Shown here piece after piece: positions 9,595 to 18,845 of a DNA stretch of 64,000 nt. A program made the translations under genes and the position numbers. Positions within the stretch are counted from its first letter, which is position 1; every line of letters begins with the position of its first letter. A model generated the notes under the pieces. The model was not told the DNA's origin. It saw only the letters and a list, made by a program, of their open reading frames with translations, and searched no databases. The DNA is from Flavobacterium segetis. GTDB lineage: Bacteria; Bacteroidota; Bacteroidia; Flavobacteriales; Flavobacteriaceae. The stretch is taken from NCBI RefSeq assembly GCF_900129575.1, contig NZ_FQWE01000002.1, positions 428,777-492,776 of the forward strand, read 5' to 3'.

Positions 9595-12500
9595 TTAAAA
9601 AGCAACCTTTTTAGACATCACCTGACCAGAAGTTAATGTAACCTTTACTATTCCCACTTGTTTAAATAAACTAATAGTTGAAGAGCGAAACTCTAAATCA
9701 TTAATATTAGACTTATCAAATACTTTCTTCCCTTGTAAATCAAAAATAGTGATGCGTTTAATTACTTCAACTGCTGACTTTATTTTTAATTCATTTCTAT
9801 CTTTAGCAATAATAAGTGCTGCCTCAATCTTATCAAAATCAGTTGTGGCAAGCGTAGCAGTTGTGTAACGCAGTACAAAACGATCATTGAAAGTTCCTGT
9901 AACTGTTGAAAAAGTATAAGGCGCTACTTTTAGATCATGAATAATATTTAAGATTTTGTCTTCTATAAATATATCTTTAGATTTTAAATCTCCATCCACT
10001 TCATCAATACTTATAGAAAATTCACCTATTAATGATGAAACATAACCTAGAGGTACTGTATCATTTTCATTAAATGGTAGCGCTCTTCCTTGAATAGTAA
10101 GTGCGTTGTTATCTAGTACACTGTAAAAATTAATATATTGATTTGCGCTAAAAGTGTAACCATCGTAGGACGAATCATATTCATTAGTAGCTCCTGTAAT
10201 ATATCCCACTAACAATTGCTTGAATGCTCCACCAGAATTAGTCAAGTTTAACCAAATCCTATTTTTTTCTATTCCAGATGTGCTTTTAGAATTTGATTTT
10301 GAAGTTCTAAAAAACTGAGAATTATTTAGTTTTGTATCATTGAGGCCAATTCGCATTTGATTATTAAAAATAATATTAGTTCCACTTGGAATCCCTTGTA
10401 GACTAGTTGCAAAAAATCCTTGACCCGCAGCAATTTCACCACTTGGGCGAGTTCCGTTTACCTGATTACTAAGTGCGCGCGTTCCTACTCCTGTTCCCAC
10501 ACCACCCGTTAAATTATAAGTAGCGTAATCATCAGATGAATAAGCAAAGGTTCCAGATCCAGGATTAGATACGCTAGTTCCTATTTCTGTTTTACGGGTC
10601 CAGAAATATAATGTGCCAAATAGCGCCGTTTTATTATCAACTAAAAACTTATCAGCATAAATTGCAGATGGATACGGATTTCCTACTAGATACGATCTAT
10701 TGCCAACGATTCCGCTTGCAGCTGTTATATTTCCATTGTTAGGAACGCCTTCAAATTTTGCTACTAGTGTTCCTGGTGTAGGTGGTATTCCGCTAATAGG
10801 ACCTCTGATGATGTAACCTTTACCAAGCTCCATTACCGTTGACGCTGATGCTGATTGCCAAAATGAAGACGTAGTATTATTTGTAAAAGAATAAAAAATA
10901 CTACCTGCAAGACTGGAAGGTTGATATGAAATTCCCCCGCTCCCTGCAAGCTTTATTGGTGCTACGGGAGTAGACCAATAAGTATAGTCTGATACCCGTA
11001 CAGTGGGTGCAGTTTCTCTTATATAAATGATATTACCTGAATTAACAACATTGTTATTTTGAACTAAGCTTGCGTTATTTTCAAAGGTCAAAGTACCATT
11101 TACCATTAGTCTATCTAACAGTTTAAGCGTAATTCCCGTAGCAACGCTTGCATTTACTCCTGTATTTACGGTACAATTACAAAGTTCCACATCGGCGGTA
11201 ATAGGAGTATTTGAACTAATAAGACCCAACTTATCGAGCGTTGGTGGTGATGACCACGTAGATCCATTCCACGTTGTACTGATAACAGGATTTAGTACAA
11301 CGTTAGCTGATGCTGACGAAGTACAGGTGCCATTAGAAACTGTAAATGTATAGGTTGTTCCCGCTGTCAAACCTCCAATAGTGGTGGTTACTGCAGTGCC
11401 TGTTAATCCTGTTAGTCCAGCAGTATTTGGACTAGCAGTAATGATCCAATTTTCCGTAGGTAAACCACTTAAATTTACGCTTCCAGTTGCAGTAACGCAG
11501 TTGGGTTGTATGGTTGCAGTTACAGTGGGCATAGGAATAGCTGCATTTACTTTAACCAAAACTACATACGACGTATTGCTACTATTACATGAAGTAACAA
11601 CTCGTCTAAACCACGTGTCCTGGGTTATAGCTCCAGTCGTATAATCACGACTAGTACTTGTTCCAGATGCATTTACAAAGCCCGTAGTTGCGCTTGTAGT
11701 GCTGCTTTGCCATTGATAAATGTAAATGTCAGTCCCTCCAGCAGGTGTAGAACCATTAATAGTGACAGTCGCACCGCTGCAAATAGCTTGAACATAACTT
11801 GCTAAAATATACAATCTCTTACCTGTTCCAATGCATGGATCTCCAAAAACTGCGTTTGTTGCTGGAATTGTTGCTGTACTATTCCCTAAAAAAGCTGTTT
11901 CAGCTACAGTTTGGCTTGTGGCTGCATGGCAAGTACCCAATGTAAAATTTGGCGCAGTCCCATCTGGAGTTCCATAACTGGCAAAATTTACTGTTGCAAA
12001 ATAAGTCCCCGCAGGTGCGCTTAATGTAGCGTTACCATTTTCATTAACTGTGGCACTTCTTGGCCCCGAAGCTCCATTAGTATAAGATAAATTATTGTTG
12101 ATGATTGAACTATTTACTGTAACGGTTGCTGAAACACATGCTGTTGTATTACAAGCTCCTTCATATCTCACAAAATAAGTTGTTGTGGTGCCCGGAGAAA
12201 CGGTAATTGTATTTCCTGAGGCAATTAATGTACCACCGCAGGATGCGGTAAACCATCTTGCTGTTGCTCCTATTCCTAAACTTCCCCCACTAACTGTTAG
12301 TGATGTCGAGCCACCAGCACATATAGTGGTTGTTCCTGTTACGGATGTAGGAGCAGTTGAAGGTGAGTTAACGGTTACTGTCGCACTACCCGTTATATTT
12401 GTTAAGCAAGTGGGAAAATCTGTTTCATTACCCACACTTATTAAATTATATACAAAAACACCAGGCGCGTTAGTAGAAGCTTTAATATAATTTATTGATG

Positions 12501-14166
12501 CATTTGCGCCTACAAATACAACTAAATTACTTCCACCGTTGATGTTGTACGTAACTCTAACTCCGTAATTTTGGGGATTGATAAAGGTAATGGGAACTTC
12601 TGCTGGTCCGACGCAAACAGAAGTAGTCCCAGAAATAGATGCAGAGGTGGGTAACGGTCTAACTTGTACGTTAACTGATGAATTACTAAAACTCTGTCCA
12701 CAACCATTAGCGGCGAATACAATAAGATTACCAGAAGTAGCGGTCGCACTAAACGCAATAGAAACGGATAATCCATTAGAACTTTGTGTAATTGTCCAGC
12801 CAGTTCCTGTGGTACTCCAATTATAGTTGACAGCGTTTGGAACAGCTGCAATACTAAAACCAGCTGTAGTATTTGTACATTGAGTAGAGGAACCTATTAT
12901 AGAGGAAGGTGCATTAGGTCTTGCACCACTAGTTGTTACCGTTACCGCACTAGTAAAAAACTCGCAAGTGCCGGCTGTTAGCGTGCTTGGTTTAAAAACT
13001 CTCCTGAAATACCGCACATTATTTGGATTTCCAGCCACGACAGTTACTGCTGGAACATTATAATTTTGTACTGTGGCACCTGAGATATCTGTGAAGTTAA
13101 TGTTATCGGTTGAAGATTGCCATTGATAAACCGTAGTAGGATTAGGATTACAGCTAATTAAATTTGAACCAATCAAAGTAGTGGCAGTATTCGAGCAAAC
13201 AGTCACATTTTGAGGACTACTAATATTGTTTCCCGTGCCATCGAATGGCAGTAAACTAAAGCCTAAAACATTCTGCCCTGCATTCTCATAATAATCTAAA
13301 ACAATCTCACTATTTGCATTTAAATTTACTAAATTGTTACAATACGTTGTATTGCTTTGCTCCACCCAACGGTCAAAAACCCTAACACCGTCTATATATA
13401 CTCGTACTCCGTCATCGCCGTTTACGTTCATGACATAGCAACCTGCAGGCCTAGTGGACCTCATTCGATAACGAACTGCAAAAGTTTGTGTGTTAATTTC
13501 AGCACGATTAACTCCATTACTTAAAACAGGAAAACAAGTATTATCTCCTCCAAAGTTTTCATTAATCGATTCGGTTGCAACATTATAATAACCAACGTAA
13601 TTAGCAGAACTAAAAGGATTGCTGGTGGCAAGTGCTGTTGGCGAAGCGCCTCCTGGAGGAGCGGTTCCAGTCCAATTGTAAACGTGTCCGACCCAATTAC
13701 CAGTTCCAAAAGTGGTTTGATCATCTTGAGTATTACCGATCGTATTTAATTTTAAAGTGATAGGGCCAGTGTTACCCCCAGAGTTAATGCACGGACTACT
13801 TCTTGAAAATAAAATTTTAATTTGTCCACTAAATGTAGCAGTATACGTTATTGAAGCTGAGTTAGAACCAGAGTTGAAGCCTCCTAATAAAAAAGCATCT
13901 GTCGCAGCGTTGAATAAAGTTAAATTTTCTATTTCCCCGCCATTATTGATATTGCCAACAGAAAAAGTATAATTAAAACCACTGACAACGTTTACTAAAG
14001 CGTATTGACCAGCCCCTACATTTGCCGAATTAAGTGTGGTTGTTGAGCCGTCAATACAAAAAGTATATGTACCAACCGATTTTGCAGTTGATGGATAATC
14101 ACACTGTGCAAAAGACAAAAAAAAAGTAAAAAATAGAACAAGTAGGAAAAGTAATTTTTTATTCAT
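9595..14166 (-). CDS. Giant surface protein with PA14-like and PKD/Ig-like domains and shared C-terminal module, probable T9SS substrate
   Basis: A 1523-residue exported protein with ATG start and signal peptide (MNKKLLFLLVLFFTFFLSFA). A beta-rich N-terminal region (about 22-140) precedes a PA14-like segment (about 145-315; NVNGDDGVRVYIDGVRVFD). Several Ig/PKD-like repeats follow (YQWQSSTDN..., ITFINPQNYGVRVTYN, NYNWSTTGTGWTI), typical of flavobacterial adhesins. Residues about 962-1523 are homologous to the C-terminal module of the downstream 1285-residue protein (STWSSPP, YTYWSTPVAPI, GKGYIIRGP, LVGNPYPSAIYADKF, FNDRFVLRYTT). The last 80 residues (TIFDLQGKKVFDKSN ... GQVMSKKVAF) look like a T9SS type A tail. 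Repetitive G/T/S/N-rich sequence and length suggest a cell-surface adhesin. The specificity cannot be read. Confidence 0.85.
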   Translation of the reverse strand: MNKKLLFLLVLFFTFFLSFAQCDYPSTAKSVGTYTFCIDGSTTTLNSANVGAGQYALVNVVSGFNYTFSVGNINNGGEIENLTLFNAATDAFLLGGFNSGSNSASITYTATFSGQIKILFSRSSPCINSGGNTGPITLKLNTIGNTQDDQTTFGTGNWVGHVYNWTGTAPPGGASPTALATSNPFSSANYVGYYNVATESINENFGGDNTCFPVLSNGVNRAEINTQTFAVRYRMRSTRPAGCYVMNVNGDDGVRVYIDGVRVFDRWVEQSNTTYCNNLVNLNANSEIVLDYYENAGQNVLGFSLLPFDGTGNNISSPQNVTVCSNTATTLIGSNLISCNPNPTTVYQWQSSTDNINFTDISGATVQNYNVPAVTVVAGNPNNVRYFRRVFKPSTLTAGTCEFFTSAVTVTTSGARPNAPSSIIGSSTQCTNTTAGFSIAAVPNAVNYNWSTTGTGWTITQSSNGLSVSIAFSATATSGNLIVFAANGCGQSFSNSSVNVQVRPLPTSASISGTTSVCVGPAEVPITFINPQNYGVRVTYNINGGSNLVVFVGANASINYIKASTNAPGVFVYNLISVGNETDFPTCLTNITGSATVTVNSPSTAPTSVTGTTTICAGGSTSLTVSGGSLGIGATARWFTASCGGTLIASGNTITVSPGTTTTYFVRYEGACNTTACVSATVTVNSSIINNNLSYTNGASGPRSATVNENGNATLSAPAGTYFATVNFASYGTPDGTAPNFTLGTCHAATSQTVAETAFLGNSTATIPATNAVFGDPCIGTGKRLYILASYVQAICSGATVTINGSTPAGGTDIYIYQWQSSTTSATTGFVNASGTSTSRDYTTGAITQDTWFRRVVTSCNSSNTSYVVLVKVNAAIPMPTVTATIQPNCVTATGSVNLSGLPTENWIITASPNTAGLTGLTGTAVTTTIGGLTAGTTYTFTVSNGTCTSSASANVVLNPVISTTWNGSTWSSPPTLDKLGLISSNTPITADVELCNCTVNTGVNASVATGITLKLLDRLMVNGTLTFENNASLVQNNNVVNSGNIIYIRETAPTVRVSDYTYWSTPVAPIKLAGSGGISYQPSSLAGSIFYSFTNNTTSSFWQSASASTVMELGKGYIIRGPISGIPPTPGTLVAKFEGVPNNGNITAASGIVGNRSYLVGNPYPSAIYADKFLVDNKTALFGTLYFWTRKTEIGTSVSNPGSGTFAYSSDDYATYNLTGGVGTGVGTRALSNQVNGTRPSGEIAAGQGFFATSLQGIPSGTNIIFNNQMRIGLNDTKLNNSQFFRTSKSNSKSTSGIEKNRIWLNLTNSGGAFKQLLVGYITGATNEYDSSYDGYTFSANQYINFYSVLDNNALTIQGRALPFNENDTVPLGYVSSLIGEFSISIDEVDGDLKSKDIFIEDKILNIIHDLKVAPYTFSTVTGTFNDRFVLRYTTATLATTDFDKIEAALIIAKDRNELKIKSAVEVIKRITIFDLQGKKVFDKSNINDLEFRSSTISLFKQVGIVKVTLTSGQVMSKKVAF

Positions 14167-14465
14167 TGGGGCGAATTTTATATATTGTAATCTTAAATAT
14201 TTTTAACCTGAAAAGATTGAAATATAGAAAACTGTGCAATATAGTTTAGCGTTTTAAATGAAATAAAATCTATCCGATTAAAAGCATAAAAAGTCGTTAA
14301 AATACATCGTTGTGTCTACTCATTTTTTTATAATCTGGTTAAATAATTATTTGATTTCAATCAACATTCACAGTGTAAGAAAGCTATTAGAAAATCGGGA
14401 TAAAAGCGCTATCATTTTGTGGTTACAAAATTTTTCTTTTCTTTGTTTATAAATTAATCTCAAGC
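14167..14465. other. Divergent intergenic region between giant surface protein and recX
   Basis: About 300 A+T-rich bases carrying the start regions of both flanking genes. A TTTG-N18-TTTCTTTG promoter-like pair lies near recX (listed separately). No gene, tRNA or strong hairpin was recognised. Confidence 0.55.
14416..14445 (+). promoter_or_regulatory. Possible recX promoter
   Basis: TTTG at 14416-14419 and TTTCTTTG at 14438-14445, spaced by 18 bases, fit the Bacteroidota TTTG-N17-23-TAnnTTTG pattern with one mismatch. The recX ATG follows 20 bases later. Confidence 0.4.
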
Positions 14466-14936
14466 ATGAAAGAAGTATTTTCAGTTAAGGAAGCAGTTCA
14501 TAAAATAGAACATTATTGTGCGTATCAAGAACGCTGTCATGAGGAGGTCGTTCAAAAGTTGCGCAGTATGAAAATGGATGCAGATGAAATTGACGTGATT
14601 ATAGTTAAGCTTTTAAGCGATAATTTCCTTAATGAGGAGCGTTTCGCCTGCAGTTTTGCAAGAGGAAAACACCGAATGAAGCAATGGGGAAAAATCAGAA
14701 TTATTAATGAACTAAAATTCAAGAAAATAAATCAAAGATTAATAACTACCGCACTACAAGAAATTAGCGAAGAAGAATATTTATTAACTTTTCATACGCT
14801 GGCTGAGCGAAATTGGGAATCTATAAGAGAAACTAATACGCTAAAAAAAAGGAAGAAATTTTGCGATTATTTGCTGCGAAAAGGTTTCGAAAGTAATTTG
14901 GTTTACGAAAAAGTAAAGGAATTAGAATCAAAATAG
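14466..14936 (+). CDS. recX: RecX-family regulator of RecA
   Basis: A 156-residue helical protein of the RecX family, which binds RecA filaments and tunes recombination activity. Family features visible are the early YCAYQERCHEEVVQKL stretch, the central LLSDNFLNEERFACSFARGKHRMKQWGKIRIINELK block (RecX proteins have the pattern FxDDxRFAxxFVxxxxxxxxGxxRIxxELxxKGI) and a helical tail. The gene sits alone on the plus strand, convergent with the ketoacyl-synthase gene (3 bases between stops), and has no recA neighbour here. Length is normal for Bacteroidota RecX. Confidence 0.9.
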   Translation: MKEVFSVKEAVHKIEHYCAYQERCHEEVVQKLRSMKMDADEIDVIIVKLLSDNFLNEERFACSFARGKHRMKQWGKIRIINELKFKKINQRLITTALQEISEEEYLLTFHTLAERNWESIRETNTLKKRKKFCDYLLRKGFESNLVYEKVKELESK

Positions 14937-14939
14937 ATC

Positions 14940-16133
14940 TTAAAGAGATAACAAAATACTCACGGCATTCCCTCCAAAACCAACTGCATTAATCAATACT
15001 TTTTGAATAGGTTTAGTTTGGATTTGCGCTACTGCAAAAGGAACGCTGATAAAAGTATTATTTTGCATCATCATAATTGCAAGTTCCATACTCAACATTC
15101 CTGATGCACCAAAAGTATGTCCTATCTTCCACTTATTTGTGGTCAACAAGGGAAGGCTTTCGCCGAAAATTTTTTGGATTGCTTTGTACTCTGATAAATC
15201 GCCTTTTACCGTTCCTGGGGCGTGCATCACTATTGCATCAACTTCAGATAAATTAGTATTTTGTAATGCCATATTCATTGATTTTTGGAAGCAGGTCGCC
15301 TCTGCAGAAATAGAAATATTGTGTTCTAAAATTTCAGTTGCATAGCCTATTCCCTCAATGTACGCTAGAGCATTTTCCCTTTTCCCAATTTCTAAACAAC
15401 AAACACTCGCGCCTTCACCCAGGATCATAGTTGATTGCTTTTTTTCTAGATCAAATGCTCGATTTGGCCATTCTATACTTTGGACTCCATTGTTTTCTGC
15501 ATTAGCATAAATTTTCAAAGCTCGCATTTGGGCAATTGTAAAATCAGTAAGTGGCGCTTCGCTGCCACCAACTAAAAATTTATCAGCCATGCCGGCCTTT
15601 AACCAAGCCACTCCGTTTAAAACAGCATGTAAAGCAGTAGAACAAGTTATAGAATGTGATATTTCAGGTCCTGAACTTTGTAAATCGTGGGCAACCCACG
15701 AGGAAATATTTCCTAGCGTAGTTGTAGGTGAAGCAAGGGTTTGTGCTTTTCCAGTTTCTAAATACTCTTTGTGATGTTTTTCAAAAAGATCAGTAGCTCC
15801 GCGAGAAGAACCTATGTTTATTCCAAAAATAGCATTAGGATTCCAACCGGCAGTTTCTACTGCTTTTCGAGCAGCTGCCATTGCATACAAAACGGAAATA
15901 TCCAGTGATTTATATTTGTTATCTGATTCACGTAAATTAACAATAACCTGCTTTGAATCATTGTCTAATGTCGCGACAAAGGTGTCTTTATGATCAAAAC
16001 GTTGATTTGAAAAACAATGGTTGCCACTTAAGTAATTTTTCCAAATAATTTCTGGAGAATTACCTAGAGGTGAAATGGAGGAAATGGCAGTAATCGAAAT
16101 AATTTTTGACAAGGAACTATTTTTTAAATACAA
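14940..16133 (-). CDS. Beta-ketoacyl-ACP synthase (KAS I/II fold) in the biotin cluster
   Basis: A condensing enzyme of the FabB/FabF fold, 397 residues. The catalytic triad is intact: Cys164 in SITCSTALHA, His304 in VMHAPGTVKGD and His339 in KIGHTFGASG. It differs from housekeeping FabF in the loops (for example MHAPGT instead of NAHGT), so it is probably a dedicated paralogue. It is the last gene of the minus-strand run with bioD and bioA, 80 bases after bioA. Similar synthases accompany biotin genes in other flavobacteria. A role in building the pimeloyl chain is an inference, not established. No ATG fits: TTG at 16133 gives the longest frame, and TTG at 16112 (LSKIISITAIS) gives a more family-like start. 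Confidence 0.85.
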   Translation of the reverse strand: MYLKNSSLSKIISITAISSISPLGNSPEIIWKNYLSGNHCFSNQRFDHKDTFVATLDNDSKQVIVNLRESDNKYKSLDISVLYAMAAARKAVETAGWNPNAIFGINIGSSRGATDLFEKHHKEYLETGKAQTLASPTTTLGNISSWVAHDLQSSGPEISHSITCSTALHAVLNGVAWLKAGMADKFLVGGSEAPLTDFTIAQMRALKIYANAENNGVQSIEWPNRAFDLEKKQSTMILGEGASVCCLEIGKRENALAYIEGIGYATEILEHNISISAEATCFQKSMNMALQNTNLSEVDAIVMHAPGTVKGDLSEYKAIQKIFGESLPLLTTNKWKIGHTFGASGMLSMELAIMMMQNNTFISVPFAVAQIQTKPIQKVLINAVGFGGNAVSILLSL

Positions 16134-16212
16134 ATTTTGCTAATTGTAGCACATTCTAACTTTTAGAATAAAAAAAAGAATTCAATTAGTAGATTTTAAT
16201 TTTTTTACAAAT

Positions 16213-17484
16213 TTAAACTTTTTCTAAAGCATCCTCAATCACATCATATATTTTATGCAATTGTTCATTTGTGATAATGTAAGGAGGCAAAATATAAACA
16301 ATATTTCCCACGGGACGCAGAATGACACCATTAGCAATAAAAAAATTATAGAGTTTATTGCGCAAAGTTCCGTAGTAACTTTCGTTACTTTCGGTCTTAA
16401 TCTCTAATGCAAAAATAACTCCCAATACTCTTGTTGTTGTCACTCGCGAATGATTTTCAATCTTTTTTTGGAATGCTAAGTGTTTTTCATTCACTCGAGT
16501 AAGGTTCTCTTGCATTTCATTTGTTTGCAATAATTCTAAACTCGCTAACGCAGCTGCGCAACCTGTAGGATTTGCTGTAAATGTATGTCCGTGAAATAGT
16601 GCCTTATTAATATCATCATCATAAAAAGCATCAAATAAATCCTGAGTAAAAGTGGTAATTGCCATAGGAATTGTTCCACCAGTTAACGCTTTTGATAAAC
16701 ACATCATATCTGGTTTTTGAACTAAATAATCTGTTGCAAAAGTTTTTCCAGTTTTCCCAAAGCCCGTCATCACTTCATCAGCAATGGTAAGAATATTGTT
16801 TTCTTTACATATTAGCATCAAAATATCCAGCGTTTCTGGCTCGTACATTACCATTCCTGCAGCTCCTTGTACTAAAGGTTCGTATATAAATGCTGCACAA
16901 GGATTACTTTTGATGACCACTTTTAATGCAGTATAGCTCTCTTCTTCATGACCTTTTGTAGGAACTGGAATCCGCACCACATCAATGAACATTCCCTCAA
17001 AGGCTTGGGTGTAAAATGAAATTCCACTTGCTGCCATTGCCGCAAATGTATCGCCATGGAAAGCATTTTCAAAAGCAATTATAGTTGTTCTCTTCTCGCC
17101 TTTATTAAAAAAATATTGTAAACCAACTTTAATAGCTACTTCAACCGCCGTAGATCCATTATCTGAAAAAAATAATTTTTGTTGGTTTTTTGGCAAGATC
17201 TCCATCAGCTTTTCAGCCAAAACAATTGCTGGTTCATGAGTGAATCCACCAAATAAAACGTGTTCTAAAGTCGTCAACTGTTTGTAAATTGCATCAGCAA
17301 TAAATACATTTGAATGTCCAAAAGGATTTACCCACCAAGAGGCAATTGCGTCAATATATTCTTTATTATTTTCATCCCAGAGTAAAGCATCTTTCCCTTT
17401 TTTGATGGCAATGGGCAAAGCGGCTGTTTTATGTTGGGTATATGGATGCCAAAGATATTGGCGGTCTCTTTCAATTAAATTCAT
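16213..17484 (-). CDS. bioA: Adenosylmethionine-8-amino-7-oxononanoate aminotransferase
   Basis: BioA transfers the amino group of S-adenosylmethionine to KAPA, giving DAPA, the third step of the pathway. The 423-residue PLP enzyme starts at ATG 17484 and shows LWHPYTQHKT (conserved BioA N-terminus), ASWWVNPFGHSN, FFSDNGSTAVEVAIKV, DEVMTGFGKTGK (Asp236, PLP pyridine contact) and SKALTGG (Lys265, Schiff-base lysine). These identify BioA rather than a general class III aminotransferase. The ketoacyl synthase lies 80 bases downstream. The broken Uma2 gene lies upstream, between this gene and bioD. Confidence 0.97.
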   Translation of the reverse strand: MNLIERDRQYLWHPYTQHKTAALPIAIKKGKDALLWDENNKEYIDAIASWWVNPFGHSNVFIADAIYKQLTTLEHVLFGGFTHEPAIVLAEKLMEILPKNQQKLFFSDNGSTAVEVAIKVGLQYFFNKGEKRTTIIAFENAFHGDTFAAMAASGISFYTQAFEGMFIDVVRIPVPTKGHEEESYTALKVVIKSNPCAAFIYEPLVQGAAGMVMYEPETLDILMLICKENNILTIADEVMTGFGKTGKTFATDYLVQKPDMMCLSKALTGGTIPMAITTFTQDLFDAFYDDDINKALFHGHTFTANPTGCAAALASLELLQTNEMQENLTRVNEKHLAFQKKIENHSRVTTTRVLGVIFALEIKTESNESYYGTLRNKLYNFFIANGVILRPVGNIVYILPPYIITNEQLHKIYDVIEDALEKV

Positions 17485-17548
17485 TAAGCAAAGATAAGAA
17501 AAGAAGTTCGAGCTATAAACTTCGTATTGAAAGAAGGAACAAGAAAAT

Positions 17549-18133
17549 TTAATTGAAAATGTCCTCTAATTTAAAATCAAGTTGAGTAAAAAGTGGACTC
17601 TCCATTCTATCATCTTCAATTAAAGGATGTTGACCCACAAAAACTCCCTCTTTTAAAAAATAAATAAATATCGCTTTGTTTTCTGGATTTACGATCCAAT
17701 ATTCTAAAACGCCAGCTATCTGTTCCAAATCGTATTTATAATGCATTTCCTTTTTAGAATTTCCGGGCAAAAGTAGTCCAATCATCAGTTCAGGAGCACT
17801 AATTGCACCTTGCGCATCTAACTTAGTTTCATCGCAAATCACGTACAAGTGGGGTTGAACAACTGTGTTAATATCAGCATCGTTTTTTAGATTTTTTGTG
17901 TTTACCAAGCGCACATCGAAAGGTGCTGCAAAAACAGTACAAGGTTGGTTTTTGAATTTATTCTATAAAATTCCATGTATGTTGCCTACAACTTTTTGGT
18001 GTTACATACTCAGAGCTGGACTCATTTTGAATATTTTACCTTTAAAAAGTTCCAATAGTTCTTGAAACATCCAAATTAAATAATCAACGTAAGAATATTT
18101 TTTCGATAAATCTAATTGACTGATATTGGTAAT
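17549..18133 (-). pseudogene. Uma2-family (DUF820) endonuclease-like gene with two in-frame stops
   Basis: Reading the minus strand from about 18133 gives one continuous frame of 194 codons that matches an Uma2 protein from end to end: ITNISQLDLSKKYSYVDYL, then LELFKGKIFKMSPALS, HQKVVGNIHGIL, NKFKNQPCTVFAAPFDVRL, VVQPHLYVICDE, ISAPELMIGLL, KYDLEQIAGVLEYWIVNP and the tail LFTQLDFKLEDIFN. Two stops interrupt it: TAA at 18002-18004, before HQKV, and TAG at 17963-17965, between GIL and NKF. No ATG is present where the family starts (ATT at 18131-18133). A 121-codon frame from GTG 17914 would lack the N-terminal half of the fold. Uma2 proteins have a PD-(D/E)xK-like fold and unknown biology. The copy is probably dead and sits between bioD and bioA. 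Confidence 0.8.
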
Positions 18134-18173
18134 AAAAAATGCTTTTTTACAAATTTAACGAAAATAACTATTG

Positions 18174-18791
18174 TTACAACTTCAACAACTTTTCTTGAAA
18201 TAATGCCGCATATTCGGAAACTACATTCTTATCAAAATAAGGTTCGTCTTCAATACGACCAATAAAATTGATTCCCGTTTTAGAAAGAATAATAGACTCC
18301 GTTGCTTTATTCTCATTTCCATTAAAAACAATTCCAGCAATTTTAATATTTCGATTTTGTAACGCTTCAATAGTTAGCAATGTATGGTTGATACTTCCCA
18401 AATAATGTCTGGAAACCACAATTACTTTATAATCTGGTTGGATTAAATCAATTACACAATCCTCAGCATTTAGTGGGACAAAAAGTCCTCCAGCACCTTC
18501 AACAACTAAATGGTTTTGTGTTACCGGTTCTACAATCTTTTTTAAATCAACAACAATATTATCTATTGTTGCAGCATAATGTGGACTGGCCGGAGTCTTT
18601 AACGCATAACTATTTTTAAAAAACATTGATTTATTATTAGACACATAGCGTTTTACTTTATGTGTATCTGAATTATCCAAATCCCCAGCCTGAATTGGTT
18701 TCCAATAATCAGCTTTTAAAGATTCGGTAATAATTGCTGAAGCAATAGTTTTTCCTACATCAGTTCCAATTCCCGTTATAAATAGTTTCAT
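18174..18791 (-). CDS. bioD: Dethiobiotin synthetase
   Basis: BioD closes the ureido ring of dethiobiotin from DAPA, CO2 and ATP. The 205-residue protein begins MKLFITGIGTDVGKT, containing the P-loop with Lys14. It also carries YWKPIQAGD (substrate-binding KPIQ-G), SPHYAA, VVEGAGGLFVPL (BioD signature) and VSRHYLGSINHTLLTIEAL. Length is normal. A transcription terminator lies directly upstream (18821-18839) and a TATTTTTG element lies between it and the start, so bioD probably has its own promoter although it sits inside a larger set of same-strand genes. Confidence 0.96.
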   Translation of the reverse strand: MKLFITGIGTDVGKTIASAIITESLKADYWKPIQAGDLDNSDTHKVKRYVSNNKSMFFKNSYALKTPASPHYAATIDNIVVDLKKIVEPVTQNHLVVEGAGGLFVPLNAEDCVIDLIQPDYKVIVVSRHYLGSINHTLLTIEALQNRNIKIAGIVFNGNENKATESIILSKTGINFIGRIEDEPYFDKNVVSEYAALFQEKLLKL

Positions 18792-18808
18792 AATTTTTTA
18801 TTAGAACA

Positions 18809-18816
18809 CAAAAATA
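18809..18816 (-). promoter_or_regulatory. Possible bioD -7 promoter element (TATTTTTG)
   Basis: An exact match to TAnnTTTG on the minus strand, 17 bases before the bioD ATG and immediately after the upstream terminator stem. No clear -33 TTG was found, so the call is tentative. Confidence 0.3.
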
Positions 18817-18839
18817 AAAAACCCATCGTTAAGATGGGT
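18815..18839 (-). terminator. Terminator of the ECF-sigma/membrane-protein unit
   Basis: The stem ACCCATC (18821-18827)/GATGGGT (18833-18839) with a 5-base loop is followed on the minus strand by TTTTTTA. It lies right after the membrane-protein gene and before bioD, isolating the two. Confidence 0.85.
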
Positions 18840-18845
18840 CGTTTA

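Noticed and set aside
11381..13972. Several 65-110-codon frames on the opposite strand of the giant surface protein gene
   Set aside because: They are shadows of a Thr/Val/Asn-rich repetitive coding sequence, with V/P-rich artificial composition.
17963..18004. Stop codons in the Uma2 frame as programmed recoding
   Set aside because: Two different stop codons, no stimulatory structure seen, and loss of the start codon all fit decay better.
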